Shown: positions 1-14,405, numbered from the stretch's first letter. The stretch is 64,000 nt of DNA from Phytoseiulus persimilis (GCA_037576195.1 CM075104.1:24816211-24880210), one strand, 5' to 3'. Numbers and translations: made by a program. Notes: generated from the sequence alone by a model not told the origin.

Positions 1-571
1 TCAGCTCGAACGAAGGCCAGCTGCATCGAATCGGGGGTCTAGACAAGCTATTTCGTCAACAGACGTTAGACGGAAACATCCGCTCGTCACCCCGAGGGTT
101 GTCAACGAAGACAAACCTCGCAGTGTGTACACTGCTCCGAAGTGATCGTCGAAGAGCCAAGTAGGGGGCGCCACCTATTCCGCTCCCTGGAGAAACCCGT
201 CTGCTCCTTTGTCAACATTATCAAGATACAAAACTGTGTAAGGAAACGAAAACCCCGAGAACGAAGGTCTGCTGGCTAGGCGCGCACAAGAAATACCCAA
301 CGCACGACGAAGAACCGACTGACGTCCTGGCGACAATCGGTTTCAGAGCGATCTCATGACTGCTGCTGCTTGAAGGCTCGCGGACAAGTTTGTCCAGCAA
401 TCCTTCAGACGATTACGATGTGCGTTCTCCTGTGCGATGGTGGCGGAGCTTCTCTGCGAATCAACAGCTAGCGGCATCGGTAGGGAGTCGCTCAGCCGCG
501 GCAGCAGCCGCAGCAGCCTTCTCTCCCAGTGACCGACAGACAAGACCACGGTGCCGTCACTTCACCGGCAA
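1..571. other. Unassigned sequence 5' of the duplicated FATP block
   Basis: No exon or RNA gene is recognisable here. A GCAGCAGCCGCAGCAGCC-type stretch near 500-520 gives spurious alanine runs in translation. The sequence is not shared with copy 2, where homology begins only at the counterpart of position 572. It may therefore hold promoter sequence that only the first FATP copy keeps; that is inference. Confidence 0.4.
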
Positions 572-1340
572 CGGAGCATCAGCGTCTTCTGCTCCGTTTC
601 CCTTAGTTCAAATCTGGAGTGAGTTCCCTGTGCTGTGCTGGATACCCGCATTCGTTTGCCTCCACCGCTCTCAGTGCTGCTTCTCTATCTGTCTGCCCGC
701 CCGCCCGCCCTCCAGTCAGCTAGCTAGGCAGCCGAACCGTCAGTCAGTCATCCGGCCAGCCAGACTGTCTGACCCCCTATCTGCCAGCCGAGCGCCAACG
801 CGCCGCAAGTTTGCCCGCCCGCCGGTTCGCTTGCCCGAAAGAGCAAACTTTGCTTCGAATCAACAAGCAAGAGCCACTCGAAGCGTCAATAAGAAAGAGA
901 CGGACAGACGAACGGTCTGACAGTCTTTCTCTGTAGCCCCTTGCCCCTGTTCAGCCGCTACTGCACCGCCCCCTGTTCTACGCTTGATACTGCTGCGCGA
1001 AAAGCCCTCCACCACCTTCACCATCAGGCGACACCTTGTACGAATCAGCTGCGGTATCTCTCACTACACTTCACTCTCTTGTCACAAACGTATCACGGAG
1101 CACCTGTCAAGTAGGAGTGTTGCAGGAGGACTCGGTTCGGGACTCCTCTCCTCTGATAGCTCAAAGACGTCCGACGTGGAAACTTTAGATTTCACTCGTC
1201 ATCCGCTCAGGCTGAGAGAAGACACACGATTACTTGTCCCGGAACAAAAGTACCATAACGGAGCTGGGACTCCTTTTCTGTGGCAAGGAAAAGGATCTTT
1301 CGTTCAAAGGTGTTTGTGGTGTCGACGAGAGGCTTTAACA
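572..1340 (+). other. Probable 5' UTR and proximal flank of FATP copy 1
   Basis: The stretch is C/T-rich and full of short direct repeats (CAGT, CCGC and CCAG types, around 690-790), and is conserved in copy 2. A reading frame from 984 runs in frame into the FATP start. Its counterpart in copy 2 is closed by a stop just before the start, so this extension is not part of the protein. I see no clear TATA box. Confidence 0.4.
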
Positions 1341-4300
1341 ATGTGGCTCAAGGTAGCAGGTGCGTGCGGGGTTCTGGCAGGGGCATTGGCTTCCAAGGCT
1401 ACATTAGGCCAGTTGGCTCTTTTAATGTTGTCCTATTACGCGGCTACAGGGGGCTGGAGGTTTCTCTGGATCGTCTGGGTCACTGGATGGCGCGATTTGA
1501 GGTAAGTCTTTGCTGTTTCCTTAGCAATAGGGTGATGGATTTCTTCATCAGACAGTCGGTTCGTCAGTCAGTCATGCAGACAGACAGACAGTTAGCTAGT
1601 CAATGTTGCCATTAATGGAGCAAGACCGTTCGGCAGTTAGCTCGCTTGCCAGCTCGCCGTGGAGTCAGTCGTATGTGTGTCAGTGGTGCCGAAACCTCCT
1701 CCCTGCTCGGGCGAGCCGGCATCACCCGGGAAGCCTTTCTACTTTGTTTTATGGGTCTGGAAAGGAATTCTGTTGTCAGTATGTGTCCCAGGACTCGACA
1801 TTCCATGATTCTCAGCTTGGCAACGATGGGCGCCATCGAGGAACAACAATTAGACGCGGGTTGCCCTTGACATCTCGGACGTCTATCCTGCTGAGCCGAT
1901 CACTTCGGCATAATGCTCGTCTTTGTTTCCCGTTAGCGTGTCCGCGGAATAGTTTTTGCGCGCGCTCCAAGAAGATAACGTTATATTCTGTCACCTTTTG
2001 TCCCATCGATGGAAACCGTCTTCCAGCTTTGCAGCCTTGGTCTGAACCCGTGATGGGGACCAGCGGGAAATCAGAAACTCCCCTTGAGAATGAGCCCGCT
2101 GGGGTGCGGGATCGTATTTTGCCCCGTCCCCGTCTGTGTCGATGGCAGGCCCAGAACACGATCGCCACGAAGGCGAAGAGTTTAGATTTCGACCCATTTC
2201 CTGCTCTGGTCTTCGCTCTGCTGCGCGGCGACGTCAGAAGATCCGCACACGTTACTACTCTGGTGGCGGTAGCGACTGGCGTTACTTGGCCACCGTCTGG
2301 ATACCTTCTCCGGTAGTTGTTGAAATTTGGAATCGGTGGGTTGTGTTCTGTCCAGCCGCGACTCACGTGTCCGTTTTGTTAACGACACACTGCCGTCGCA
2401 GTGCGGTACCAGTATTGTCGATCGGTGCCGATTGTAGCAAATCAAGCACACGGGGAATCGGCGGAGAAATCAGGAGTCAGTTTTGCGTCGACCGAAATGC
2501 GTTTCGAGTGCGGTGCCGCAAGAGTATGGTCTCCGACGACTTTGTTGGCTGTCAATCAATTCGTCACTCCGGTCGACAGAGTCTCTTCCTCTCTGATTGG
2601 CGGTGGGGATGTCCACCGCCTCGTCTTTGCGTGCGTCGAGCGTATTTCTGTGCCGCGGACGGAAATCCGGTCGAATTGCTTGACGTCAGCCAAAATCTGT
2701 TTATTTATCTCCAGCGGCGCGAGAAAATTCACAGCTCTGGTCTTTTCGTCTGGAAGACGTAGAACTCACCAGGCAGTGCGATCCCGTCGCATCAGAATCC
2801 TGAGGAAAATGCCCGTGGATTACGTCACTGATTCACGGCCGATTGGACAGATTTCGATATTCAAGATGAGGCGACCGCGTGATTGGTCTTGGGAGCGACG
2901 CGAACAAAATAGACGCCGCCGTACAAGTCTGACTTTGAAGAAAGCCGGAATATTTTGCTTCGGCTCGGTTCGGGTGGACAGCTAGCCAAGTATGACAACC
3001 TCGGTCAAGCTCTGAAAAATGGAGCTTAATCTGGTTTCCGCTCGGAATATTTTCTCCCGGGGTCGCGCAAATCCGATCGTATCGTTCCCGATGGAAAGCT
3101 GACTCAGTTCCGATAGGTACTGACTCTCAGATCCTGATTTGTTTTGTGTCACATCCTACGACAGCGAACATGCATAGTTTCGCTGGCATCAAGGTCGTCA
3201 TTACGCTGAGCCATTGTGAAGACACTACGCAACGCTACAAGGAGCCACCCGGGAGCGTTTTCCGGGTTCCGTCGATGGGATTCCAGCGCCGAACGAGACT
3301 AATTACTATCTCCGCCGACCTCTGAGGGCTTTCCTGGAACATATACTTCCCCGATGAGTAAGCTTCTCGGAAGACACTCCCGCCATCCATCGCCTTTCCT
3401 TCCAGTGCGGAAACTCTCGATGTGAAGTTTGATACAATCGAGCTGCCTAGCTCTTATATTCCCGTTTCCGCGAATTTTTGATCGATTGGATTGCTTCTTC
3501 GCTTTATCCTCGTGCGGATATCAGGTGTCTCCGAGAAGTCGCGCTACTCGAATTCACGAGCGAAACACTCCCGAGAAACGCTCCGGGAAACAGGATACCA
3601 AAGTTCCGTGGAAAGCTCTTGTGTCTCCCAGAAACCGAACGACAGCGGCACAAGGTTTTTTCCAGTCTTGACTCCTGCGACTGCCTTGACCCAAGCTAAG
3701 TTTGTCGTTATAACAGCTCGCAAAGTACACGCCACCCAAACACGCCGATTGTCAACAAGCGAGGAGAGAGCGAACCATGGTGTCGTTTGAGTTCCCTCGT
3801 GTGCTCGCGAGAAGAGAGAGGGAAGAGTTGTGTGATCGTGCCGCGCGTTTTCCACGTTCAGGCGGAAAACTCAAATCCAAGCGGTCCAATGCATCGTTGC
3901 TCGAGATTCGGGTCGACTAACTGGGCGCCTGGATCGCTTTTCCGAGTTTGGCTATCGGCGATATTCGAGAGCCAGTCACTCCGAACAAGCTCCCGAGAAT
4001 CTCAGGAGTCAAGAGAACATTTATTGTGCCTCGCTTCGCTCCGGAGCAGCATGCAGCCTAATATTGGTTACTTGAACAATATTGTTCGAACGAAACAGCT
4101 CATCTTCAGTTCGCTTACATTTGTGTGGTGATGGATCGGAACAGCTTTTTGCTGTATCTTCCCAACAGTGGGGATGTGGTGTGTGACGCGGGAACGCAGT
4201 CGATATTCACACGGTGAATCACCGCTTTCCGCTGGCCGTTCTGAAATGCGGATCTTTTCCTCAGCTCGACTGAAGATCCCCGGAATAGTTCAGATTCCCC

Positions 4301-7300
4301 CCGCGTTCGATACGTCGTTGGTTTCCAGAGAGGTATCACCTTGAACTATGAAGCGTTCAAGGTGACGGAGTGAAGATTTGACGGAAACGAAGGAACTACA
4401 CTCAGCCTCCCTGAAGCCGGGTTTCGGACAAGGAAAACCAGGCTGGGAGGAGTTGGTGTTTCCCAGTGAACCATTCACTACCCAAATCGACAGCGCGTCA
4501 GTTAACGCGAGCGGGGGAGCGTTTAAACTCTCCCAGCTTCCAGGATGCTTCACCGGTGTGAAAATGTGACAGCGGCCTTGGTATGGATTCTCTGAACAGG
4601 ATCCACTGAAACGTGCAGGATAGCCGGTGCTCGTTTTTTCATTATCGGGGCTCTTGGAGCAACGACGAAGAAGAGAATCAATCCAGGAAAAATCCATGAT
4701 CCAAACAAGCTCAACATGTCTGAGCACCGATCCGGAAGTTTCCTCGAGCCGCCTGTCTATGGCCTGGAAGTATCGCCAGCTTTTTCCCTTTAGTTGGAAA
4801 TTACGTTCATTTTAGCGGAATCTGACCTCTCCTGCTTTCTATGACGATCGGCTCTCGTCGAGACATCGTATTCCACTCCGAGCCGCTTGGAATTCGCCGT
4901 AAATATTTTTTCTGGAGTTGTCGGCTTTTCTGTGACCTGGCTAAGATTTTTCCCAGCTCGCCGCCGGCCGCGAGGCTAGTCACAGCGGACGACCGTGGCT
5001 CGAAGAAACTTTGGTTCAGAATGTGTTCCACGGCGCCGACGGTGGTTATCCCCTTGAACTGCACTTGGAACATCGATGTGCGCTGCGGGCGGGAGGGGAC
5101 CCGCCGGGAACCTAGGGTCGATAGCCCCGAGTTTGACCTCAAGTGCTTCTGACCTACCAAGCCAGAATTTCCGTCGGTAATGAATTGAATGATTGGTTGT
5201 GGCGGAATCCGATCACTCTGCGTGATTTGCTCCTTTGCACTCCTGCACCTGGAGTTAGCTCTGGGGCGTCCCGAGGAGTTACAGACGGCAGCACACAGGG
5301 GCGATTCTCAAAGTCACCCACCTATTGCTACACTTTCATTGAAAATGGGAGGGATTGGCTGAGTCGTCTTAATCGTGATGAAACGCGCCGGAATGTGAAC
5401 GATAGAATGGTAACTGTTTTTCTGCTAGATGGAGCTTGAACGAAATGTGGTGTGTTCTTCTTTCGTTGGCAGATCATTAACGCGATCTCGACGAGCTGCC
5501 TTGCTTTCCTTCGAACGCCTGAACGCCTATCTTGATTGCCTTCTTCAGCGGATCGTGAGCAGCGACAGTTTCGCTGGACATCACTTTGATGACCATCATC
5601 TAGAGGAGAACCTGATCTCATAGTTCGAGATCGTAATCTTTCGTCGACCAAGAACATGGCTTCAGTGATTTCTCGATATTGAACAGAGTGGCCAACCCTC
5701 ATCGAGCTGCCCCTGGCTGTGCAGAACTGATCGCAATTACTATGGCTGAGGAATCGGGCTTCTATCCCGTTAGAACGGCGGTTCCCTCCATCCCTCGAGA
5801 CTTTTGGTCACGTGGCCATCATGATAGACAAGCCATAACTCGGCAAGTAATAGCGTGGTTCCAGCGACGAGAATCACAACCAAGATCTGCAGAAAGCTAA
5901 GGTATCTTGGACTAAAATCTGGAAAAACACAATTCCCTCATTCGTTATTCAGCGAGAACTTGCGGCGGTCCATTTCAAACCGGAGCAGAATACAAATCCC
6001 CCCTGGCTCATCAGCAAGTTATAGTGTCCGGAAAGATAATCAGCTGAAACTTCGTTGATACTGGCGGATCTTTGTTCGGTTTGGACGGGTTCGACTTCGC
6101 TCGTCGTTGTCTCCATGAGTTGAAGCCCGCCAGAGAGCCAAGTCGTTCCCATCCAGAGAAGATCAACGCCGATATCAGATATATGAGTTCTATGGGATTT
6201 TCGTTTAACGTCACTCCTGGTGGTTTCAAGATTTTTCATCACACCGGACAGAAAAACATCTGGAAAGGGGGAGGAAGAGGTTGCGACGAGTTTTTTCTTC
6301 TGTAAGATTAATGCACACCACGTTCGTCCATGTTGAGTGAGATCGCGTCTGCTCCTTTCCTCACGGATGAAGTATCCCGTCGGGCACCGTAGTCCCTTTC
6401 TGACGGCTTGGTTTGACGTCAGAGTTGATTGCGTACTTCTCCAATCATGGTGAGACGCAATTACGAACCCCGATCTCCTTCTCCGCTGGATAAAAGTTTC
6501 TCAAAAACGAGGCGGCAGTCGTGATTCCTTGAGAACCGAGGCTGGACATGACTGGGGGCACGGAGGAAAACATGTAGTGTGGCAGGAGCAAGAAGCTAAC
6601 AAGGAGGGGGAGAGGGGGCGGGAAGTGAGAAAATAAGGACCATCGGAATGTCGAAGGCATGGACTTGCGAGCGTGATTTCTGACCGCCGTACGGGCCCGG
6701 GGATTGATCTGAAAGAGGTTTCGTCGTTGAAAGAACGCACTTCTCCCTCCGTTGCCGTTTTCCTCAATCTCCTGACGGGAGGAGCGTACTTATCCTCGAG
6801 TTCATACTCGGTAAGAGCTCAATAATTTCCATCTGGGCCGATAATCTCCGAGATGATGCTTTCGATCTGCGTTCTTCGACCAACGGGCTATACTCATGGT
6901 TCGGTTCCCTGTGTATTGTATTGCCAGAAAATACGAAGAATCATCCAATTTCTTTTTTGGAATGGCTCGGCATTCAATTTTTTCCCGCTTGCGCAGTTTG
7001 TATGTTTTTGTTGCTGCGAATTCGTCTACGAGCCCACGTGCTCTACTGAAGCATTGCTGGAAGCTAGAGTTCCACTCGCTGTCCCGCTCTTCGGCACCGA
7101 GCTCCCCGGTGTCTTGAGTCATAGTTCCAATCATCAATACAAGATGGAGTCTTCTCTTGCGACCATGGCCGACTTGAGGGACTCTTTCCGACATTCAGAG
7201 CCTTGAACACAGCGGCGCTATGGAAACTATCTCTCAAGAGCTTATGATCCGATCTGGCGATCTCCTGAGAATCAGGATCGTCTCAGATCTTCTTTTCGAG

Positions 7301-10300
7301 CGAGCGGATTGGCGGGCGATCTTCCGAAACCTCCAAATTGAATTAGCCGTGCTGGGGATAATAATCTGGCGTGCTATAGTGTCTTATCACGCTGGGTTCC
7401 TGAACGTGCGAAATCAGGACCATCAATCCTCCGTAATCATACGAAGGACGTGCTCAAGCTACTGTTTCCGGATTTATGTCAGTGAGCAGTGCGGTAGGCG
7501 CCGAAGCATGATTTTCCGTGGTCGAAAGCCCCAGTCCTGAGGAACGTGACAAATATAGGGGCGCTCGGATAATTCGCATTGTTTCCGTCAAAAAGATCGG
7601 GCGGCAAAATGCCTCAAGCCTGTAAAATCCAGAAGATGAGGTCAGACAATCCTCGGTTCTCAATTATTCAGCACAGGGTATTATCATAATCACGAAATTT
7701 CGATTATGGAGCCAATGGCTCAGGCTAGTGATTCCTAAATTGAGGTGGGGGCCATGGGACGATTTCCAGGGAGGCGCCCCGGAATTCGATAATCTCGTGT
7801 TCTGCGAACGTGACTGTTGAGTTTCCAGCAGTTATTCCACAGCAGCCACGTTTACCTCGGGCTCAGAAACCTTTCAGATGTGCTTCGAAATCCGAGTCCT
7901 ATCGTGTAGAATCGCTGTGGGATTATTCCATATAAGCAAACCAGCCCGATTCTCGCTATTATCTCGACTTGATTTGAGCGATAATTCAGAAAGTCTGAGT
8001 CGCTTATCTTGCTAGCGAAGTTGTCGCAACAGGTATTTGTCGGAGTACTTGTTGTGCTGTCCAACAGGTCTCAAACTCTCATGTACCCTAGAGACTGGCG
8101 AGCATTAAAACATTCCTCTGCCCATGTATTCCCGAGCATGCCCGGGGGAAACTTTTTCGTCATGGCTCCAAAGTGAAAGTTCGGTGTCTTATAAGTCCCT
8201 CGTTCATTTCTTCCCGTTGAATTGAACCCACAGCATCGTATCATCAGAACCCAGACTCGAAAGATCGTTTTCTACAGCTGTTATCAGCAGGCATCCCTTT
8301 CCTGAGATTAGTGATTCTGTTGACGGGAATTATGGTCCTGTGGGCTACTGGGAGCAAAGTGGGAGGACTGATCATGAGTCTAATGTCACTCCGATCGCTC
8401 AGTCAGGAACCTCTGCAGCTCATCGATAACGGGGACTGTCCCGACAATCTTTTTGGCAATCTGAATAACATCCATGGAATAGTGCTCAAACGTTCGTCGC
8501 CCTCATTGGTTACACTGTTACGTTCTGTCAACGAACGGCCACAAACTACTCACCAGAATCAGCCAAACCACACAATTGGGCACTGTTACTTTGGCCGGCT
8601 TGAAAACCCTTTGGGGACGCTCGTGCGTTTCCCTCCTCATGGACGCCCTGAAACCACTCAATGTTGAAGGCGCCCAACATCTGGTGAAATATTCAATTTG
8701 CTACTTCTTGAAGTATTGCGGTCTATCGGCAACCCGGTGCTCACAAGCTGGTCGACTTTTCGCCAAGCTCATTGTAAGATCTGTGCTGCGTGTAGACGGT
8801 GGCCGTGTCGAAACGTCTCGTGCAAGTCTGGCAACGAAGGAGCCTTCCCCGAAAGCGAGCTAGCGGTCATGGCTATTGCTCAATGACGAAGCATCGTAGC
8901 CGAAAACGCTCCACCGCCAGCGACACCATCCCCGATATACAGCTTCATATATCCGATGGCTATTCACCAAATCGAGCATTACACTTCTAATGCCAACCCT
9001 TTCGTCACCGGTAGACCCACCGAAGCTCACGCGAGTCTTCGGACACGGGGCACTGATCCGACTCGGTTTCTCGGGGCAGCGGGAGAGCTTTGTTTTGAAA
9101 ACAGAGCACAGGGAGCAGGAGAGCACACTGGCTCCAGAGTCAATTCGACTCAATGCGGTCGGAGTCATGCGACTCTGGTTTTGCTTCACCGATGAAGCAG
9201 AGTTCCATCGAGAGCTGTTTGTGATTCCAAAACGGTACCTACCATGTGTGATTCTCTCCACAGAAGTCTGAATCACCCAGGTTCGTCGACTCTGGTCGGA
9301 TATAGCCTCGCAGTGGCATCTACTAACGGTTTGAGCTGCAGTGGCAGTAACGATCGCGTTACCAACCAGGTGTTTTTTGATTCCCGAATGACGTGTGAGC
9401 TATCCCCATCCGCGACGCGCGATGCGTGCATAGCCGACCGATAGCGAATAATGAGAATCTCTTGGCTCTGGGTCTTCGTCGCCATCGCTCGAGTCGACGG
9501 AGCGCTCGTCTCTTTGTCCCGTGAAGGGTCCGATTGCTGATTTGAGATGTTCTCAAGCACCAACACTCCAGAATCTAGTGCCGAGGAAGTACGCTGGATC
9601 TCGTAGACTTCTGTCACGGGGGTATCAACGTGGCGGCAATCGAGCGGGTGCTTCTCGTGCGAGAATACAGCACGCAAGCGAAAACGACTCCTTGCAGTTG
9701 GCGCAATCGGCTGTTCACGCTTGACAGATTCTGGACTGTCGTGAAGGTCTGCCGTTGCTGTCCACCCTCTCGATCGTGGAGCATTTAGCAGTTTTCCCGC
9801 CCTTTCGTTATTTCAAAAGCCCATCTGACAGATGAGTCGTCTATCATCGTGAATCTCTCACCACTGAGGGCTGCATTCCGATGTTGGAATGTTTTGAGAT
9901 TCGCTCTATCTCGGAGCGTTCCCTGGAGCCGCATGGAGTGTTGAGAAAACACGCGCGGATTGCATTCTGATAGTGAGTGTGCACAGGAACCTCGGATTCA
10001 GCATCTGGTTCTTTCGTGAAGCCGAAACCGCGATGATTTCTGAGCACATGATTCTGTGGAGAGAAAATCATTCCGCGTTCCAATCAACGTACTTCCTGTA
10101 TCAGGATCGGAATCAATCGGAGGCGCAGCTCGTTCGATGGAACTGCTGCACAAGCGCTCGTCAGGGAAAAGTTGAACGAATCTCGAGAGCATTGAAGTTC
10201 CCGTCTGCTGGTGTTTTGATGCAGCAAGAAGAGCACGCATGGATTCATTCTGTGATGAGCACAATTTCAAAAAGAAAATCCGCTCGATCTGACTCCTCGG

Positions 10301-13300
10301 GGGATCCACAGATAGCCCCTTCTAGCTCCTCACTCATGTATGAAATCTAAACATCGCGCTCCGAGCGTTCTCATCTGCATGGAAAGAGAGATTGTCTTTA
10401 TTCGTCTGGTAGAAAGCTGTTCTCAGGAACGGACGCTGGAATTTAGTAGGATTCTAACGATCCTTCTTGATACACAGGGGACTGGTTCGACTGATTCGCA
10501 CAGCGTTGTACTTCCGTCGAGCACTGAGGAACAATCTCACCGTCGTCGAAATCTTCGAGGAAACGGCGAAAAGACATCCCAACAAAGTTGCGTTCCGAAC
10601 TGAAGACAAGCAATGGACCTTCAGAGAGGTGAGAAAGTCTTCGATTGACAGTTCTGTTTTTGAGCAAGGAGTTCTCAAACTTGGTATTGACGTCATCTAT
10701 GGTCGCTTCGAGTGGTAACGAACACGTCAGCTTCTTCGGTGACGAGTGAACTCGAATCGACCCCTGATCTCCCGCTTTGATTGAAATGGAGTTGATCTAC
10801 GAAGATTGCACGATCGGTGACTAATCCAATCGATCACCGGCCAGAAACCAAAAGCTGAAAACTCTTGATCGAGCTCATCACAGCCATTGCCGGAGCGCTT
10901 CGACATCCGCTCATAGTGCAATGGCAGTGACGCGTACCTTACGCCTGTTTCCGCAGCAGGTATTCTATACAGAAAATCGTTCGGACTGAAGTATTTGTCC
11001 GCACCGAGTTCTCACTGTCTGGCTGTGGAAGTTTGTGTTCCGGGAACATTATTTTCTGAACAAGCTCGATCCGACTAACCCAACGAACTCTTCTGTTTAG
11101 GTAAAAGAAGCCGTCAATCGCGTTGCCAATTGCTTCTTACAACTCGGCTTCAAACCCAAAGAAGAGGTTTGTTTGTTCATGGACTCCCGACCTGAATTCG
11201 TCATTATGTGGCTCGGCCTCTCGAAAATCGGAGTCGTCTCCGCACTCGTAAACAACAATCTTCGCTTACAACCGCTGGTTCACTCTCTGTTGAGTGTCCC
11301 TGCCAAGGCCGTCATATTTGGCACCCCTCAGGTTCAAGGTGAGTGTGTTTTCTTCTTCGTAAACATCATCATGGAGGAGGAAGGAGAGAATGAATCAGTT
11401 GCGGCGATTGGATTATGCTGATTTTCGTCGGGAACCCGTATAGAGATCTCATCGCCGGGTATAACATGAGACGGAGTCGACCTTCCATGCTCACTGACGC
11501 GGTCATAACAGTATCTGGAGGTGGCGAAATTCGCTGGCGACATAACGGGCTTGATCAGCCTTGCTGAGCAACCACGTTGATTTTTAGCTGCGCATGGCAG
11601 GACCTTCGGTCAGGGTGTTGAGGATCTCAGCTGAGCAAGCCACATCCGACGCGGAGTTTCCTCACTCCTTCCGTGGAGTTCCGAGATCTCAAATCTTTCG
11701 ATCTATGAAGAAGTCACGAAATACTCTCATTGCAGGCATTAATGATATCGCCAAAGAGCTCCTGGAAGAACGACCGGAATTGAAATTCTTCTGTTTCGGG
11801 CCAGCCGATGTTGCTCCCGAGCTTCACTCTATGAACCTTGAGAAATTGATCGAAACCAGTTCCACCGGCGAGCCGCAAATATCGTACAAAGGATCAGTTC
11901 ATGGTGAGCACCGTTTTTTTCAACGAGCGAAAACATGGAAAATGGGAAGACGAATTCGACTCGATGAATCTCCCTCACAGCTAAGGGTCGCAGACTCGAA
12001 CTCGAGGATTTTTGCGACCGCTATTCACAGCACCGCACTAGTTTCGCTTATCCCTGAACTACATCGTTTCCCGCACGAATCGAACTCATTCGAGCTCTAT
12101 TTATCCGTGCTCGACGTTGCGAAAAACTGTTGATGAACATGTGAATCTCAGCAGGTTTATTGTTCTCTCTTGCAGACAAGTTGGTGTACATCTACACCTC
12201 AGGAACGACAGGGCTCCCGAAGGCGGCCATCATCAAAAATTCTCGCTTCATTTCTATGACGTCCATCACCAATAGCATCATGCCGGCCAAATCTTCGGAC
12301 GTTTTCTACACATGCTTGCCTCTTTATCACACGGCAGGTGGCATCGTTTCTGTGGGTCAAGCACTACTATATGGTGAGTGCGGCAGGGCGTTGGGGTTCC
12401 CTCCTCTTGTTCAAGTGCTCCAGCCAAAGTCCCACATCCTACTACGGAATGTTCGTAGGGACGCCGATTATACGGGAAAGGCTTGGAAGTCAGTGAGATC
12501 TCCATTCTGAGATTCCTTGTAAGCTGACATGTTATTCGTAACGCCAGCGACTTGGACTTACCAGAAGTGATACTTCTGTTGGACACATGGTTGGGCGTAG
12601 GGAAATCAAGGTATCCAGCCCCAGAAGTCTGGATTAAATCTCAGCATTGAACTTCATCTTCGAACTTCCGAGGGCGCCGTTTCTCGGGGCCTCGTTGAGG
12701 CCTTATCCGAGTTCCGATCGGACTCAACATCTTCCACTTGAATCGCGATAGAATTGAACGTGGTCGCTCCTCCTGGAGACGGCGGAGATTATTTGCACGT
12801 TCGTTTAGGGTTTCCCTTTCTCCATCCAATATATTCTGCTCTGACAATGGTGCCTAATGAATCACTTCGCTATGTTCCAGGGAACACGGTATGCATTCGA
12901 CCAAAGTTTTCTGCTTCGAAGTTCTGGGAAGATTGCATCAAATTCGATGCAACGGTTACTCAGTATATCGGGGAAATCTGTCGATATCTTCTCGCTCAAC
13001 CGGAAAGGCCCTCTGACAAACAACACAAGATCCGAATGATGTTTGGCAACGGACTCCGACCCCAGATCTGGACGGAATTCTCGGAACGGTCTGTGTTGCC
13101 TCCCTCGTGCCTCGCTGGAGCTTCCTTCACGAACAAACAGCATCGTGGAACTAATTTCGGAGATTTTTCAGATTTAATGTTAAAAATCTACGAGAATTCT
13201 ATGGCTCGACTGAAGGTAACGCCCACGTCATGAATATTGACAATACGGTGGGTGCCGTCGGCTTCGTATCGCGCATCGCAGAAAATGTCCATCCTGTGCG

Positions 13301-14405
13301 CCTGATCCGTATTGACGAAGCCACAGGTTTGCCCCTGAGGGACAAGAAGGGCCTTTGTGTGCCGTGCCGACCGGGTCAAGTCGGAGAGCTCGTTGGGGTG
13401 AGTCGAGAGTCGCTGTCTTCGAGGGCCGCTCCTACTGAGTTTAGCAGATTCAACGCAGTCATGACCAGCGCTGACGTCAGATTTCCCCTTCCCAGGTGAT
13501 CCGAGTGGATGATCACATTCATTCCTTCGATGGCTATGCTTCCGAAAAAGCCACGTCGAAAAAGATGTATAGAGACGTGTTCAAGAAAAATGATGCTGCG
13601 TTTGCCTCCGGGGACTTGCTCGTCATGGACGAGTTTGGATATTTGTTCTTCAAGGACCGCACTGGTGATACTTTCCGTTGGAAAGGCGAGAACGTCTCGA
13701 CTTCAGAAGTAGAAGGCATCGTTTCCAGGTAAGCTTCAAGAGCTCGCTCAGAGGCTCCTATGAAACGACGACAACCTGAATTTTTGGTCCCCCGAATACA
13801 CGCGTGCCCTCGATTCCCCTCCGATTCTGCTTCAATTTTTTTTGAATCATTCCATTCACTCGGAATAGGCGATTAGAAGTACAGATAGTGTAGAGTCACA
13901 AGATAACTATTCACCACGACTTCACAGGATCCTGAAAATGGCCGACGTGGTGTGCTATGGAGTTCAGATCCGCGGGTCCGAAGGTCGAGCCGGTATGGTC
14001 GCAGTCGCTGACGCCGACGACTCGATCGATTTGAGCACATTCTACGCTGAGGCCAAATTATGCCTCCCAGCATACGCCATTCCGTTGTTTGTGCGTAAAC
14101 TGAGTCAAGTGGATAGGACTGGTGAGTTGATCTTCTTGCATGCCGAAGCCGAGCTCGATTTTCGGACAGAGTTTTCTCTATCCCTCACGTGAAAATAGCA
14201 ACCGAAGGGGCAGGGGGAAATCCGCAAACGTCAACCGCATATTTTGGTTCCAGGAACCTACAAGCTCAAGAAGGTCGAACTGCAGAAGGAAGCATTCGAT
14301 ATCAACGTGGTGAAGGATCCAATCTACTTCCTGCACAACGGGACGTACGTCAGGCTGGACCAGGAACTATATAGGGAGTTGCAGGACTCCAAGATTCGAG
14401 TTTAA
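1341..14405 (+). CDS. Long-chain fatty acid transport protein / very-long-chain acyl-CoA synthetase (SLC27 family), copy 1
   Basis: Ten exons join into a 642-residue protein, the usual length of FATP1/FATP4. Exons: 1341-1501, 10478-10628, 11101-11338, 11736-11903, 12176-12373, 12881-13088, 13172-13397, 13496-13728, 13928-14121, 14254-14405. All introns are GT-AG and phases agree. Exon 1 has a hydrophobic N-terminus ending in the family's GGWRF-type motif. The ATP/AMP motif [12 protein letters not shown] lies at residues 244-255 (exon 5), YGSTEGN at 385-391, and the FATP signature [12 protein letters not shown] at about 507-518. In this family the protein activates long or very long fatty acids to CoA esters at the ER or plasma membrane and drives uptake. 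Intron 1 is 9.0 kb; the others are under 1 kb. The Met at 1341 is chosen because upstream extension is not conserved in copy 2. Differences from copy 2 in the exons compared are mostly synonymous, implying selection. FATP1/4-type assignment is firm; the exact orthologue is not. Confidence 0.93.
2562..7591. other. About 5.0 kb of intron 1 present only in FATP copy 1
   Basis: Copy 2 passes directly from the counterpart of about 2560 to that of about 7592 (junction near 37168). I found no clear terminal repeats, target duplication, poly-A tail or transposase at the edges, so insertion here or deletion in copy 2 cannot be distinguished. Short reading frames occur on both strands but none resembles a known protein. 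Confidence 0.6.
7592..10477. other. Shared 3' part of FATP intron 1
   Basis: This segment is nearly identical to 37168-40080. Several 90-140 codon frames are open in both copies. In the one compared in detail (8990-9271) all four differences between copies change the residue, the reverse of the FATP exons. I read the stretch as intron without a nested gene. Confidence 0.55.

Noticed and set aside
984-1340. Upstream in-frame extension of the FATP protein from 984
   Set aside because: In copy 2 the same frame stops just before the start codon, and the family has no such extension.
8990-9271. A 93-codon + frame inside FATP intron 1, open in both copies
   Set aside because: All four differences between the copies change the residue, opposite to the FATP exons. 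It has no known domain and a long frame overlaps it on the other strand. It looks like conserved-by-recency intron sequence.
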